A stretch of 64,000 nt of DNA from Gamarada debralockiae (Eukaryota > Ascomycota > Leotiomycetes > Helotiales > Hyphodiscaceae): contig NXFV01000012.1 in the NCBI GenBank assembly GCA_002803225.1, forward strand, positions 1 to 64,000, given 5' to 3'. Below the pieces are notes generated by a model. The model made no database searches. It saw nothing but the letters and a program-made list of their open reading frames with translations, and had not been told where the DNA came from. Positions within the stretch are counted from its first letter, which is position 1. Every line of letters begins with the position of its first letter. Below, piece by piece: positions 44,559 to 57,721 of this stretch. A program made the position numbers and the translations under genes.

Positions 44559-44837
44559 TTACGATAGAACTGTCCAGGCTTGGTTGGATTCATCGAGGTT
44601 CTTTTGGGTCATTTCCATGAAGCGAGGATTATCACCGCAAAAGTCGTCCCATTTCGCCAATGCAACACTTTCATTTTGGCGGAATAGACCTGGCATATTA
44701 TTATAACCGTTAAGTTGAGGGATAGTCCAAGATCCGACATTGTGACTTGTTTGAGGAAGGCGCAAAGCTGTGACTTCGTGGAGGGGAAAGACAGAACATA
44801 AGGCGAATAAGAATGTTGCCAGTGAAAGTAGCCCCAT
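44559..44837 (-). CDS. Small putative secreted protein (possibly truncated)
   Basis: ATG 44837 opens a hydrophobic leader MGLLSLATFLFALCSVFPLH followed by 65 residues containing one Cys (DDFCGDN) and an Asn/Trp-rich body. Length 92 aa. No homology recognised. It may be the first exon of a longer gene or a relic beside the AT-rich island. Confidence 0.4.
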   Translation of the reverse strand: MGLLSLATFLFALCSVFPLHEVTALRLPQTSHNVGSWTIPQLNGYNNMPGLFRQNESVALAKWDDFCGDNPRFMEMTQKNLDESNQAWTVLS

Positions 44838-45754
44838 GGATCCTTGAATTCAAGGTCAAGTATCGCAAGGTCACTTTGAAATCGAGCTCTTGGGATAGTG
44901 ATGAGCGGGAAGAATGTTGAAAAGAGCAGACAAATTTTGAAGTAGAAGGAATGAACAGCACTGTTGGAACGTGACATCTGAGTCATAACCAACGTGACTC
45001 ATGTCACTAGGTTCACTACACTGCATACCGTAATAATTGCTTCACAAGACCCTGTCTCAGTATAAGACCCCATGCTATATAAGAGCTGGGTTTCCCAAGT
45101 CAGATGGAGTCAAAATATATAAGATTTTAAGATAAGGGGTAGAATATTCACGTTGTAGTACTCGTTTATAATTTAATTCACTTGAAAATTAAGCCTAGAA
45201 GGGGTTAACTAAGTATTTATAATGGATTTATTTTAAAAGAGACCCTCGAAATACATGTAAGGTTCGATTGAAAGGTCGAATTCAAGTCTCTGTAATGAAT
45301 GGTACAATGCCTCTTACAGTACTCTATTCCTCTGATAAGATCTGATCCCAAATCACTAAAGTACTAATAGTTGAACTGCAAGACAGTGTCTTGTTGTGCA
45401 ATTGATATGGTATATAGCCCTTGGTCACTACTCTCTAAATGTCAAGCTGCTTTCACATTCTACAAATCTGACCTCACAACAAGCACTTGCTGTAATGCCA
45501 TCCTAGTTGACCTCAGTTCTACCACTTCCTACGTTGACCGATGATTTTGGTAGAGGCTGCAAATCCAAACGTCAAAGTGTTCCATAGAGGGCGTTTGAAA
45601 CTCCCGCTCACTAACGTAGGAAATGCGATCACACGAATCGCTCGAGCCGTCCGAAGAATTGGATGGATAGATCGCAGATTCTTACAGTCGGACAGAAAAT
45701 CCTCTCATAGAGTGATCCAAGTGTCCAAGTTCCGAATCTGAACACCGCCCGAGG
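44838..45754. other. AT-rich intergenic stretch
   Basis: The part from about 45.1 to 45.4 kb is AT-rich (TTTAAGATAAGG, TTTATAATTTAATTC) and lacks frames. The remainder is ordinary spacer leading to the metallophosphoesterase stop codon. With the island at 37.0-37.6 kb it brackets the cell-death locus. Confidence 0.5.
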
Positions 45755-46992
45755 CTATCTCTCCCAGACAGGTAAATCGATATCAACCACAATTGGCTTA
45801 TTGAACTTCTTCCCACCTGCTCCATGCGGCCAACTCGAAGCCATGATAGCGGCATTAACAACGCATGTTTCGCGCCGTCCTAGTCTCCCAGAAAGTGCCT
45901 CCAAATCGCATCTTTGTGACGGAGGAACACCTCCTTGCCCTCGAGTCGCTACAGGCATAGCTTCTGGTGGGAAGGCTAGGATTCTGTTCGTGACCCGGGA
46001 AGGGCCTAGTTTTGCAGTACGCTTAGAATCGACCATCGATCCTTCTAGCATTTGCGTTGGAAATGTAGGAACGATTTTAGGAAGCGAAGGTTTCGAGGTA
46101 CTGGGAATACCTGTACTGATGTCATCCGTACCGTTGTAGACGGAACCATCGTTATCAATCGCAGTTCCCGATTTCCTCGTGAGATCCACCAAAGACAATT
46201 TTTTGTTTCCAAGCCCAGGATCAACCCATGGCTCGACACCGCTTTCCTTGTATTTGACGTTGGGAACTCCTAAATCCCAACGGATCCGTTCAGCACCTCT
46301 GCCTTCATGAACATGCCCGCATACTGCTAATCGAGGCCGCACCCTCCACAATGCTTCACGCAAAGCTGGGCATCCTACTGCTCGACGTTCCCTTGATTCA
46401 TCGCAATGATACTTGGGAGGGGTATGTGTAACCACAATGTCGGAGTCGAGAGGTATTCTGTCCCAAATCTGCGAAGCCTCATCTGGCCCATATCCAAATG
46501 CCCACATGCCTTTCGCTGGAGAAAATGGGGAGCCAAATATATTGAACGTTGTGTGAGGGCCGGTAGGAGAAACGAGATCGATGGTCGCAGATTCGTGCTT
46601 GAGCCATAAGATCGAGGGAGACTGGTTGAGCAGTTCTTGGCATTTCTTGGGATCTTGAAGCTCTTGATTGTGAAAGTGCAATCCATACTGAGCATAGAAA
46701 TCGGTATCAAGGGTAATATCATGGTTTCCTGCGATGGTCAGTTTGTGGCTTCACTTGTAGTAGTGATAAAGTGGGACATACCAGCAATGACAATCTTTGC
46801 CTCGAAATCTGACTCCTCCATCCATCTGATGGTCCTCTGCAGTTCCTTGAAGCTCCCTTGATTCGTCATATCACCGGCATGGATCAAGACATCTCCTTTG
46901 GGAAGCTTGAAAGCTCCGTCTGGAGAGGCATTGTGAGTATCGGAAAGGCAAACGAAGCGCGTCTTGCGCATAGCTGGCTGTTGTTCGGCCAT
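45755..46992 (-). CDS. Calcineurin-like metallophosphoesterase
   Basis: Two exons, complement of 46782..46992 and 45755..46728, joined across a 53-bp intron (GTATGT..CAG) to give 394 aa. ATG 46992 has a good context (GCTATGGCC). Metal-binding motifs occur in order: CLSDTH (D-x-H), HAGDMTNQG (GD), GNHD spanning the intron, VVTHTPP (H) and VCGHVHEGRG (GHxH). The family hydrolyses phosphoesters and includes the Ser/Thr phosphatase-like 'rhamnogalacturonase' group in fungi; the substrate is unknown. A long Ser/Pro-rich insertion lies near residues 260-310. It is divergent from the TeaR-like gene with about 790 bp between start codons. Confidence 0.85.
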
Positions 46993-47785
46993 AGCTGCGG
47001 ATGCGGACGCTTTTATGCATGATTCCTCGAGGGGAAGTGAGAGAAAATTGAAGTGATTATGGTTCACGGAAAGAGCTCCCTGCCTAATTGCCCGTCGGAA
47101 GCTGGTGATAAATTGTTCAAGGGTAGTTAATTGAGAAGCAAACGAGCATTTAATGAAGAATACTATATCAGATATTCGCGGTAAGAACCCGTATTTAAAT
47201 GATATACTTGGATTTGAACTGAAGCTTTGCTGAAGACATTCCTCGGCTTCAGCCTCCTTCCTTTGTTTAAGCGCGGTCGCTTCGAATTTCCGCGCAGCAA
47301 CATCAAAGCTCCCCTTTCGCATCGGATTTGAAGATAATACGAACCACTGTCACGTCCAACCTTCCGTATCACCACCCTTCAGCTCGCCACTTCCAGCTGA
47401 GCCCGACTGCAGATACGTTCCTTACCACGACTCGATTCTATTTTCTCAATTGTTCGCACAATCGCGTGGTCACTGGGAGTCCCAACGCACGCCCTTACCA
47501 TCACTAGCCCTCCGCCATTCCTGTCAATTGTTCGTCGACGACGTTATAGAAGGGCCTCTACTTCAGTGAACCTCGAGAATTCATTCAGCGGCATTTATTT
47601 AGGCTGCAGACGTTGAGGCCTCGAGTATCTTATCGATCCGCAAAGCGGTGTCAATATCAAAGCGACTAGTTTCGACACTATCGACTCCGCGTTTGTAAAC
47701 GATCTTTCAGCTCCCAACCCCCTCAACCCTCTATCGACAAGACCACCAGTCTACCTACCTTGATCTCGAGATCAGCGAAGGCGAG
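46993..47785. promoter_or_regulatory. Divergent promoter region, phosphoesterase / TeaR-like
   Basis: The two head-to-head genes share this 793-bp interval. The minus-strand frame continuing upstream of 46992 has no conserved content, so it is treated as leader. Confidence 0.5.
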
Positions 47786-49449
47786 ATGGCTGCGGCCTCC
47801 GCGCCGCCTGCCCCAAGTGCCTTAACACCACCCAGCAGTTCTCACGGAGGCCAAAATTCCTGGAATTATTCTGTGCCAGCACAGACTGAGGTACGGCATT
47901 TCCCCGGGCATAAACAGAATCCGCGAACCTCACCTTGCAGATAAACATGTATTAATCTCCTTTTCTCTAGAATCCCTCACAAACAAAAATGGACGACTAC
48001 TCTAATCGACCTCCCCTATCACATACGAACGGCCACACCCTTGGTCACCAATCATCACGTCCCGACCTCTCGCAAAAACGAACGGATACATATGGCTCTA
48101 CACGCTCCGCGGAGTCAGGATATTTGGCCCCAGCCCGGATAAATGCACTTGGCCGTAAAGATAGTAGTATCAGTGAAAGTGGGAGTGCAGCGGATAGTCT
48201 GTTAGATCTGTATGGTGCAAATAGGAGTAACATCAACAGCGTGGATTACGGAGAGAGGAAAATTTCCAATGGTGATGTCTACGACGACGATGATGACGAC
48301 CCGGAACATTCGAGGTGGATACACAGGGACAAGCTTGCGAGGATCGAGAGCCAGGAGCTCCAAGCTGCAGGCATAATTCTTCCTCCTCTTAGAGCTACTA
48401 GCAAATCCAGCCGCCGAGATACGAGTCGAGACCAGCAAGGAAATGGAGTGAGAAGTGAACAAGCAGGACAAAAACGTCAGAGGATAGGTTCATTCCCCAC
48501 AGAGGAAGAAGAGATGCCAGAGAGTAATGGCTGGGATCTACGAACACCTGAAGAAGCGGCCGAAGATCCAGGAGACATCTACCAAGATGTTAGCGGAGGT
48601 GTAAAGGGTGTTTCACGAATTCCAGTTTGCAAAACAAGTCCAATCCCCATACCTTTCGAACATCTCGAGCGCGACACACCTATGCGGAGGAAGCAAAACG
48701 GCCTCTTGGGTGAAGAAGAAACAGCCATCAGCTACCCCAAATCCCGCGGCCGCAGCGACAGCGTAAAAGTCCTGCAAGAAGCAGCCGCGACACCCACTCC
48801 CGCCAAGCGTATTGTCTCCGAGAACTCATCATCCCCTACGAAGAAAACCGTTAAGAAAGGCACAACCCCCGCAAATCGAACCACTTCAGCCCAAAGACCT
48901 AAAACCCGCTCTGGAACCATTACTCGCGATACGTCAGGAACTCAAAGACCACCGACCCGTTCGGGTGAGCTGGGCGCACCAAACACCGCCAAGCGGCCCG
49001 AAGGCGATCCCCCGTGGCTGGCTACTATGTACAAACCCGACCCACGGTTACCACCAGACCAACAACTTCTCCCCACAGTGGCGAAGCGCTTACAGCAAGA
49101 ACAATGGGAGAAGGAAGGCAAATTCGGGACAGCATACGATACCTCGTTTCGACCTATCAACGACGAACAATTCCACCAGCAGCCGGATCTGGTACAACAA
49201 ACAATCGAGGTTGAGCAGGAGAAAGACGATGGTGGGAATGGGGAGTGGCCTTTGCGGGTCCCTAAGAGTCCTACGACGAGTACTGGACGGCCAAGCACCG
49301 CGGGAGGTTACAGCACGATGCCGAAGATCACGACTGGTGGGACACCACAGGGAGTGGCGCTGCCGAGTCCTAAACCTGCGCCTGTGAGGATGCAGGAACC
49401 ACCTGAAGATGCGAAGAACGGGGGATGTGGATGCTGTGTTGTGATGTGA
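47786..49449 (+). CDS. TeaR-like prenylated cortical polarity protein
   Basis: Two exons, 47786..47890 and 47971..49449, give 527 aa. Exon 1 encodes a 35-residue Ala/Pro/Ser N-terminus. The middle is low complexity with a Asp run (YDDDDDDPEH) and Lys/Thr repeats. A conserved block, PPWLATMYKPDPRLPPDQQL followed by LPTVAKRLQQEQWEKEGKF, is the part I associate with TeaR family members. The C-terminus GGCGCCVVM is a CaaX box (CVVM) with neighbouring cysteines for palmitoylation, so it would be farnesylated and held at the tip membrane. In Aspergillus nidulans TeaR is the membrane receptor for the microtubule-delivered polarity marker TeaA. No catalytic motif is present, as expected of a scaffold. 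Confidence 0.75.
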
Positions 49450-52400
49450 GGAAGAATCTTTGCTCCGGGCGAGCATAGAAATCAAAGATGGACCTGGTTT
49501 CTTTTGTGTGCATCTTCTTCAAAGTACGAAGTGGCTGTATGGATTGTGTTTGGCGCTGGGGCTTTGCTTGAGCGATCTTGCCTTTTTGTTTTATTCTGCG
49601 CATGGGCATGCGAGTCTTGAATTTGATCTCATGGATCACACCGCATTGAACTTTGAGAGGCCCATACGCCTCGTCTTCTTAAGTCTGGGGCCGAGCCAGA
49701 TTGGCTCGCACCCAAAAACGCAGACAGATTGGTCTCCATTTTGCTTCCTCTTTCGCGAGAAAACGAAGTCATGACTCTCCTTTTTACATTATATATTTCC
49801 TTCCTGTTTGTAGTTCTCAGATCCAATGATATCAGGTGGATGGTTGGCGCGATCCTCTTCGTTCTCAAAACATATTTGGAAGTTGACGGGGTTGTGACAG
49901 CAGGACGATTCGAGGAGCGAACGGAAATTCGATCCGATGATCTCAGATTCGAGATACACTCGTCCTGGATGTTGGAAGACGAGTAAAGTGAAAGAGTAAG
50001 CAGGGCATTGAGAGGGGAGAGAGGAGATAAGAAAGAGAGATTTGGCTACGGATTGGATGATACCTACTTGCTTTGTTGTGTTGTGAGAAGATTATTGTAT
50101 AGATATGTCATACCTGTACATACTTACCTTACCTCCCTCTGGATTGAGGGAGGTAGGGCAGGCAATTGAGACTTGAATATTTATCCTTTTCTTCTCAATC
50201 CTTACCTTTGTCTTAGCTTTCCAGCCCTATTCTTTCCCTGGGGCCATGGTCTCAGGAGAGGTACGTGACCCTACTCCAGAGTCTCTCCTCAAAGCATTGG
50301 ACTAGTCAACCTGGTATGGGACGTGCAACTTCCACAGGCTGAACTTACAAACCAAGCCCTGATCGTCTCTCGCTCTCCCGACCATCATGCCGGGTCTGGC
50401 ACACGTTCGGGTCCAGACCTCAAGTTCCAGGCTGAAGTACCCCTCGCTCAGGGCCCTCATCTCGTCCCGCTCTCACGACCGTCCGTCTGCTGCGTCTACC
50501 AACCGTCCCACAGTTCTGGTCCCAGACCTCAGGGCCCCATGCTCGTGCTCCGTGAGAGATGAGGCTGAACCTTCTTCACACCCTCGTCATCGTGCAGGAC
50601 CCTGGTCTTCATTTCCGAGGGTACTAATCAGTTTATGTGCTAACATACGGAGACGAGACGCGGCAGTTGGACGCGGGAGCGAGTACGAAGAATTAAGCTT
50701 GATGAACCAACCTCTGAGAAGCTCAGCCAAGCCATCAGGCGGTGGATTGTGGAGGATCGTCGTCATCCCGCATTTTACAACGTCATGGATTCGCTCGGAG
50801 AGATTCCCTGGCGACGGAAGATTTCTCGCATCCATCACTATGCACTCTTCCCTCAAAATTCTAGATTTCGGATCTCGAAGCACCTCGCTTCCTCATACCA
50901 TCCCGTCCTATCATACTACATCAAACCATACCCTCCCTTGACATGCATATTTCAAGCTGTGCTCGAACCTGCTGAAGCCCGCAAGATCTTCACATGACTA
51001 GGAGGCGCGATGATGTGTCCTTCGGATCGGCATCGAAACGTTGCTTCTAGACTCGTGTTAGATGTGCTAGCTCCCGTCTAGCGCTGTTGATCCCCTCCTC
51101 CCCACTTCTATCGATCCCCCAAGACGGACTAGAGTATGAGAAGAATCGGGAGCCTTAGTTTGCCTCGATGGGAACTTGGAATGTTGACACCGCTGTTGTG
51201 ACGGAAGATGAGGGCTGGGAAGAGAAGGGGGAGAGGTCTAGATCTTTCGAGTCCTGGAGATGAAATGGGAGTGGAGAACGAAGGACGGCATGGGATGGAA
51301 TCACGGAGGGGAAGGAAGGATGTGGATAGTATTTTCCGTGCCGGGAATACTCGGGATGGAAGGAGAGCACAACATGCTGCAGAGTGACCACATAGCCACA
51401 AAGATCTTTCTTCTTAGTCCCTCGAAGTCGTGTGTACGTACTCAATGACGAGTCCATCTACCTTCTCTCAACTTTACACACTACTGTGCTGCGCCTTGCA
51501 ATTGAAAAGTAAGATGGAGATGATCTAATCAGATAAACCCTTAGTGTATCTTTTAGCAAGCAGCTAATGTCCGCACGTTCGCAAACTCGGATGCATCCGA
51601 CGATTTGCAATGGAACTAGGCCCGATCTGTCTTCTTTTAATGTGGGAATCATTGAGAAACGGAACATACAGTATGACGTCGCCGTAATTGTATTTAGAGA
51701 CTATTCGGGGCGATGGGCAAAATGACGTCTTGGGGATTGAGAATAGAACCTTGAGAATGGAAACGTGAGAACGACGTCGTTGGCATGGATAGCAAAGCTC
51801 CATGATGTGGTTAGGAAGCGGAGAGAGGCATAGACACCGTAAGACGTCACCTGATATCGAAGTGTGGATGCTTTTTTGAAGATTCAAACCCAAGAAAGGG
51901 GAATGAAGGACAGAGGATAGACGATGGGTGGGTTGGATTAGGTTCTCACAGCTCACCGCAAGTTCACATGCATAGGCTGAGCGGAAACAAGTTTGATATG
52001 CAAGATACTTTTTAATTTCGCCACTAAGGGTATCAGTCCTATCCATCATCATACAATGAAGTGAAGCACAGCCCAGCTGTGTTCATTTCCAGCCATCGTC
52101 GTCGTATCATACAGCCAACGTATTCAAGAAAATGCAAGAAGCTTCAAAACAAGAAAGTGATCTTCAAGGGATAAATGAAACGCTCACACGCTTGCTCGCT
52201 CGCTGATAAAAATAGTAATCGGAAATGTACGCCGTACATGAAAGTATATGAAAGAATAGGAAAGTCCATCCACCTCGCTCGGTACAATCCGAATCCGAAA
52301 ATAGTATCTCCTCCGACTCATTCATGAAACTGCATATACAAAATGCATGCACTGCGCAACCCCCATATTCGCCAAGATATGGAAGTATACGTCCGTCGCA

Positions 52401-52911
52401 ATGACGTATTTGAAGCCACTCAATTCTTCGCCCAACCATATCGCAACGGAGGCGTGCTTCCGCTTTCTCAGAAAGTGCAACCATCCCTCCAATAAGAAAG
52501 GAAAGTTGGGTGAAAAATGGAGCATGTGGCTGCTTCTGAGTGGGCGCAAGAGGTGTCGCTTGCAGCCCGAGAATAAGCGAACTGTAGAGTGGTGAAGCAA
52601 GAGTTGGGCGTGCATGCATGCGGCCGATTTTCAGGAGGTTGAGCGCGGCGAAGTGTATGGGGAAGTGCGAGGACCGTATTTGGGATGGCGTTCGAGTTGT
52701 GGATAGGTGATGTTTGGTGCGGCCGAGGTTTCGTTGTGAACGGTATCGTGATGCGGAGTTGGAGTTTGATAATTCGAGTCGGAGCCCCCTTCAAGGGATT
52801 GCGAAATCGTTCGTGGTCGAGGCAGAGGTAGTGAAATCCATCTTGATGTTTCCTTCATGATTCTCTCTGGTATTATTGAGCAGTACTGTTGCCCTGACGT
52901 CCTCTCTTCAT
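49450..52911. other. Gene-poor region
   Basis: Several frames of 60-184 codons exist (for example 50387-50941 plus), but their composition is Pro/Ser/Arg-rich, they contradict each other on opposite strands and they carry no domain. The first 500 bp probably include the 3' trailer of the TeaR-like gene. No gene is claimed. Confidence 0.45.
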
Positions 52912-53274
52912 TCACTTGTAGCCCACTATCCTGGCGCATCGATCACAATAGTAGAGATTGTGGCCGAATCTGACCATCCCGCTTGCACTCGCATCATCAG
53001 TGCTCACCCTCCTTAAATCACCCCCTCTTCCACTGTTGACCATCTCCACGCACTTGGCGCATCGTGAGCAACGTAGAACCTCTACGCGCGGTTGTGGTGC
53101 GTCCATCGAGTACCGCATTTGCTCTTGGTAAGAGCTGTATGATGAGGATGAAGACGAGGAAGACGAAGACGACTCTGAGGATGTTCGGTAGCCGTGGCTT
53201 GTTTGAGATTTTGGGCGAGGAGAGGCTGATCGATACGCGGCCTCACTCTGGACTTGGAGATATCGTTGGCTCAT
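52912..53274 (-). CDS. Small CxxC zinc-ribbon-like protein
   Basis: Single exon of 120 aa from ATG 53274. The N-terminal half is Ser-rich (a long Ser run after SSESS). The C-terminal half has CSRCAKCVEM and LYYCDRCARIVGYK, two cysteine groups about 35 residues apart, suited to bind one zinc ion. The C-terminal block is the part that seems conserved in related fungi from memory. The function is unknown. Confidence 0.7.
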   Translation of the reverse strand: MSQRYLQVQSEAAYRSASPRPKSQTSHGYRTSSESSSSSSSSSSSYSSYQEQMRYSMDAPQPRVEVLRCSRCAKCVEMVNSGRGGDLRRVSTDDASASGMVRFGHNLYYCDRCARIVGYK

Positions 53275-56200
53275 ATTGACTTTGTTGCGAATGTTGAAAT
53301 AAGGTTGAGTTCAAATATAGAATATCGTACGATATCTACAATATGGCGTTTCGTTTTGGTACGTGGTGATGTGGGATGGGAAAGAAACAACTCGAGCGGA
53401 GGAGGTGAAAAAAATAGGGTGTGACGGACCCCTGTTATCGTGATGTCGTGTGCAAATTCTTGGAATATCGTCCGGTATGGAGATTTGCAGAACGGAGGGG
53501 TAATATTCTCAGGACAACTGGCTTCAGGATCACGGTCGGTGTGCAGGAGAGAAGGCCGACACAAACGCGATTCTGAAAATTCGCGATGCACTTCTCCGAA
53601 TCCGATCTCGATAGCTAGACCTGAGATGGGGGGATCAGAGGAACCAGCGATCAATGCCCGTTTGGTGATTGGGTATATGGGATGACGATATGTCAGTGGA
53701 TCGAGGGAAAACGAGACGAGTTGATAGGATGGGTTGTTCCTCTGGAAGTTGTACGAGTGACGAATAGGAGGCGAGTATCAAATGTCGTCGCTGTTGATCT
53801 GAGGCAGCAAGGAATTCTCGAAGCGCGTATGGAAGTATGATGCCGAGTAGTTGTTGGTCCAGCAAAAAGGTCGACGTCAGGAACGGTTATCAACTCCTTA
53901 GATCGAAAACTTTAAAAAGGTTCCTCGAGGCGGGAGAGACGGGGTGATTAAGTATTTCATGTGGTCTAAAGTATCGTAAGACAACTTTCACTAACGATGA
54001 GTAAGAAGCCGCGCATTCCCTTAGTACGGTATACGAGAAGCATGAGCACATCCGCAGCATTTGCAGCAAATCTACGGCGCCGGGAAGCATGGAAAGAGGA
54101 AGGTTTAGGCCTCAGCGTTAGGCCACCAACGAAAATGAAAGGTCAGCCAAGCAAGCCCTGAAATTTAATCTTTACGGGCCTTTCTCCCACATCCACATCC
54201 ACATCTAGAAGTAGTGCAGGCCAATGAAAAGGCCAATCTTTGGCTTGTCAAGCAAAAGTCAGGCGTTGGCTGCTGCCCAGGAAGAAATTATCAGGCTGCA
54301 GGTTTGCCCGGCCGTGCAGCGTGCTGGGCACTATGAACACCTGAAAGTCTCGTCGCGCGTTGTGGTGCACAAGCCACCATATAGGATCTTCCGGCCGATG
54401 GCACTGGCGTCATGGATCAGGACTCTAATTTTGCATTCACGGAAGCAAAGACGCGCGTGTACCGGTACAGTAGATGTACGGAGGGCACAGCGTTGAACCT
54501 TATTTGAGGGAGGGCCATATGGCGGGACTCGGCAACATAACGGTTCCTTGATTCTGAGGAAAGGGGACGAGGCTGTGTGCAGATGTTTCAATAAAAAAGT
54601 TGTAGTGGGGAGTTTCAGGAACAGAAATGATCGACTGATTGTCAAATGTTTCACCTATCGTTCACGAGAAATGCAGGGCTGACATTTTGTGCAGGTCCCT
54701 CAAAATAGCTTCGTGCAGAGAAGATACAGTACAGATCGTGTGGTTGCAGTGAACACAGTCAGTCTCATTCTCATTCTCATTCTCTCATTCTCTCATTCTC
54801 TCATTCTCTCATTCTCTCATTCACGGATCATTTCCACGTGTTACAGTACCTTTGTGTGTATGCGTGTGCACAGTAAGGAAAAGCTTACCTCAGGCCGCTG
54901 CGTGTTCCTCAATTCGGAGGGCAATTCGCTCCGATCCACCGTCTGCACCTTACTGAGCTTTGCTGAGTCACTGGCCGAGATCGAACAAGAGGAACCCTTG
55001 CGTCCACTGAGAAATCCTCCGCAATTCAATCTCGAGAAATGGTACGTACCTGTCGATCAGGTTCTCGCGGATCAGGGACATATCATTTGATCGTCACGAA
55101 TTAGCCTGAACAACACCTGATAAAACGCTCCGAGGGAAAACAAAAATAAAGTCCCGCACCAAAACACAGAGGTTGGAGGATTTCCACCGGTCAGATCCCG
55201 AAGCCACAATCTGGCCGTCATCTGCCCGTTTCAAGCCACAATCAACCAATTATCGAACAGTATCCATTATTTTCAACTTCACTTGTTTGAAACTTATCAA
55301 AATCCTCAAATAAACAACCATACGGAGTAATTTACTCATAGATATCAGGGGTAGGAAAGCTCTGACCGAAGTGCTCCATTTCATGCACGTTTACACCGCA
55401 AGAAGCCACAAATTACCCACATGGAAGTTTGCCAAGGTTTCTGGAAGATTGCCGGATGCGGTGGACAGAGGCGGAGTTGAGCGGGAAAGCGGGGCTGCAT
55501 GTACCGTTTCTTCCACCAAACGAGCTACGAATCTGCATATCCCGAGGTCGGCTACCTTGTCCGGCAACGCTACGTTACAGTATCACGAGAAGCACGACGA
55601 GGAGTCATCGTTCGTGAGCATGCAGGTTGTCGTTTAAACTTCCTTCTAGAAGAACGAGAAAATATGCGACGAAGGCTTGGCGTCTCCATGCATCAGTCAC
55701 CGGGTCCAAAAGTCGCGTCGTCTTGAGTTCCGGTCCTCCCCGGAGTCTGGACGTTCTTTTATTACAATATCGTGACTCTGTCATATGTTCTAAATCTTCA
55801 ACTTTCGAGCGCACGACTCATTTCCAGCTCGAGACTGAACCTGAGGAGGGGAGGAGTATTGTGATGATTTGTATTCCACGACAAATCGTCTTCTGTTTTA
55901 AGGTTTTTGGGTGCAGTATCGTGAGACATTCACGGACCTGGGGTTGCTCTCTTTGGTTCTTTACTACTAACGAATGATTCCGAACCTTGAGATGCCGGAA
56001 TGGAACGCTTCCGGCACTTAGACATTGTGAGTTCGCGATCAAGGATACTACTGTAATCTCCCCCCTCTTCCCAGTTCCCACGATAACTCGGAACAAGTCA
56101 GAAGGGCCTCTCGGCGTCAACTCATCAGCTGAGGTCCGAGACGGTATCACGAGCTAAACGGCCAAAGCCTCAAAGATCCATCATCACTTCGCCTGCGTTG

Positions 56201-57700
56201 TGGCACGTCGATCTCAACTCATCCCAAGACTCTCATGTCTCATCATATTTACCCGCGCAGCAAATCAACATGATTCCAAGCCGAAAATGGCATCCATACC
56301 TAGGTGGGCAAGGATTCTCGACTCCAAGCCCAAATTTTCCCCTCCCAAAAAAACAAACTCCTGAGAATTTTCAACGCAACCTCGTTGTCGCCACAGTAGC
56401 GACGTGTTAAGCCTTTTGAAAATGAAGCTCACGATCTCCACCTCCCTCTAAACTTGCTCTGGGAATCGACGTTTTCAAAGGTGCTCTCAAGTTATCGAGA
56501 TCGAGTGATCGGCAGCGCCAGGTGGAGGCTAGAAGGTTGAAAGTGTTCTAGAAGTTGAGCATGGCCTCCAGATTCAGCCTCAAACACGTGAATAGTGTCT
56601 CCAACAAGGTTCAAGTCTGCCTTCGCTGGTCATTTCTCTCCGTCTCCGTGTACTATGTTTATCGATCGATTATCTGTTTCCCCATTTTCACTCCCATTCA
56701 AGATGCTCTCAGTAATCATATCGCTGAAGCCTACGAGGTACACTAGTGCATATCTCGTCGGCGTCACATCGAGGACATTCTCCAACTCGAAGAGTAAGGA
56801 AAGGAAAGATCAAGTTGATCTTCGACTGTTCAAACATCTAGTTGCTTTATACCATATCCTTGTTATCCCAGTATCAGCTATACGAGTCCCCGATCCTCAT
56901 TCCAAACCAAAGAAAAGAGAAATCAGGTCGGTCACGTAGCAGCCCGGCTAACCCTTTTCTTTCAACCACGGGAAATGCCAAGCTCTTCTCTTATCCAAGC
57001 ATTTCAGCTCTTGCAGCAAGTTCAGCTCCCCCACCGCAAGCTTCGTATAGGTACGCAGTAAACCATCGCCGATCCTTTAGGCCTTACTCCCATGTCTTAT
57101 TTTTATTCTTCTTTCCGGCTACCCGAAAACCTCAATCTCTTCCTCGCCAACTACCGCCGGCAGTTGTATTCCCTGCCATGCCTTAAATTAGTACCGGACT
57201 CCCCTTCCACCCCGTACGATGATCTCGATCTCTTCATTCACCCTAGAAAGCCACGTGGCAGCCAAGCGACGCAATCCCCGAAATGGGTGTCTCGATGATT
57301 CAACCATGCATCAACGTCCGGAAGACCCTTCGTGCATAATACAATTAGAAGCTTGGGGCTCGGGAATAAGGTAAATGTGACGTTACAATAGAATACAGAG
57401 GGCTTGCATTGTCAAAAAAAAGGTGAAAATCCGGTGAAAAGGGAACGACTCTGGTCACGTGCTTTATCGTCTCCGACACCTCGTGGGCATGACCGCTGGG
57501 AAGCTGTACAAAACATCAGAACAAAACAAATAAATACTGCAAATATGACTCACCTTCATATCACCATCCCAAGTCCACACTCTCAGCTTCTCCCTCAAGG
57601 AGAGAGAACTAGTCACGTGCCAAACCGCATGACACACCACGCCTCCGGCAAGGGTACTGATTCGCTCCTCAAAATTCAAAGTTCAGAGTTCAGAGTTCAA
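53275..57700. other. Gene-poor region with a CT-rich microsatellite
   Basis: No convincing gene. Short frames on both strands lack domains or signal peptides. A microsatellite lies at 54765-54823 (separate entry). The first part is promoter space of the CxxC gene. Confidence 0.4.
54765..54823. repeat. CATTCT / CTCATTCT microsatellite
   Basis: Units CATTCT and CATTCTCT alternate through this stretch (several CATTCTCATTCT copies followed by five CTCTCATT copies). It is a typical slippage repeat in non-coding DNA. Confidence 0.9.
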
Positions 57701-57721
57701 GTTTCACTTCCTTACTTTTTT

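Noticed and set aside
50387..50941. 184-codon plus-strand frame
   Set aside because: Ser/Pro/Arg-rich, contradicted by an opposing frame and without conserved features or splice logic.
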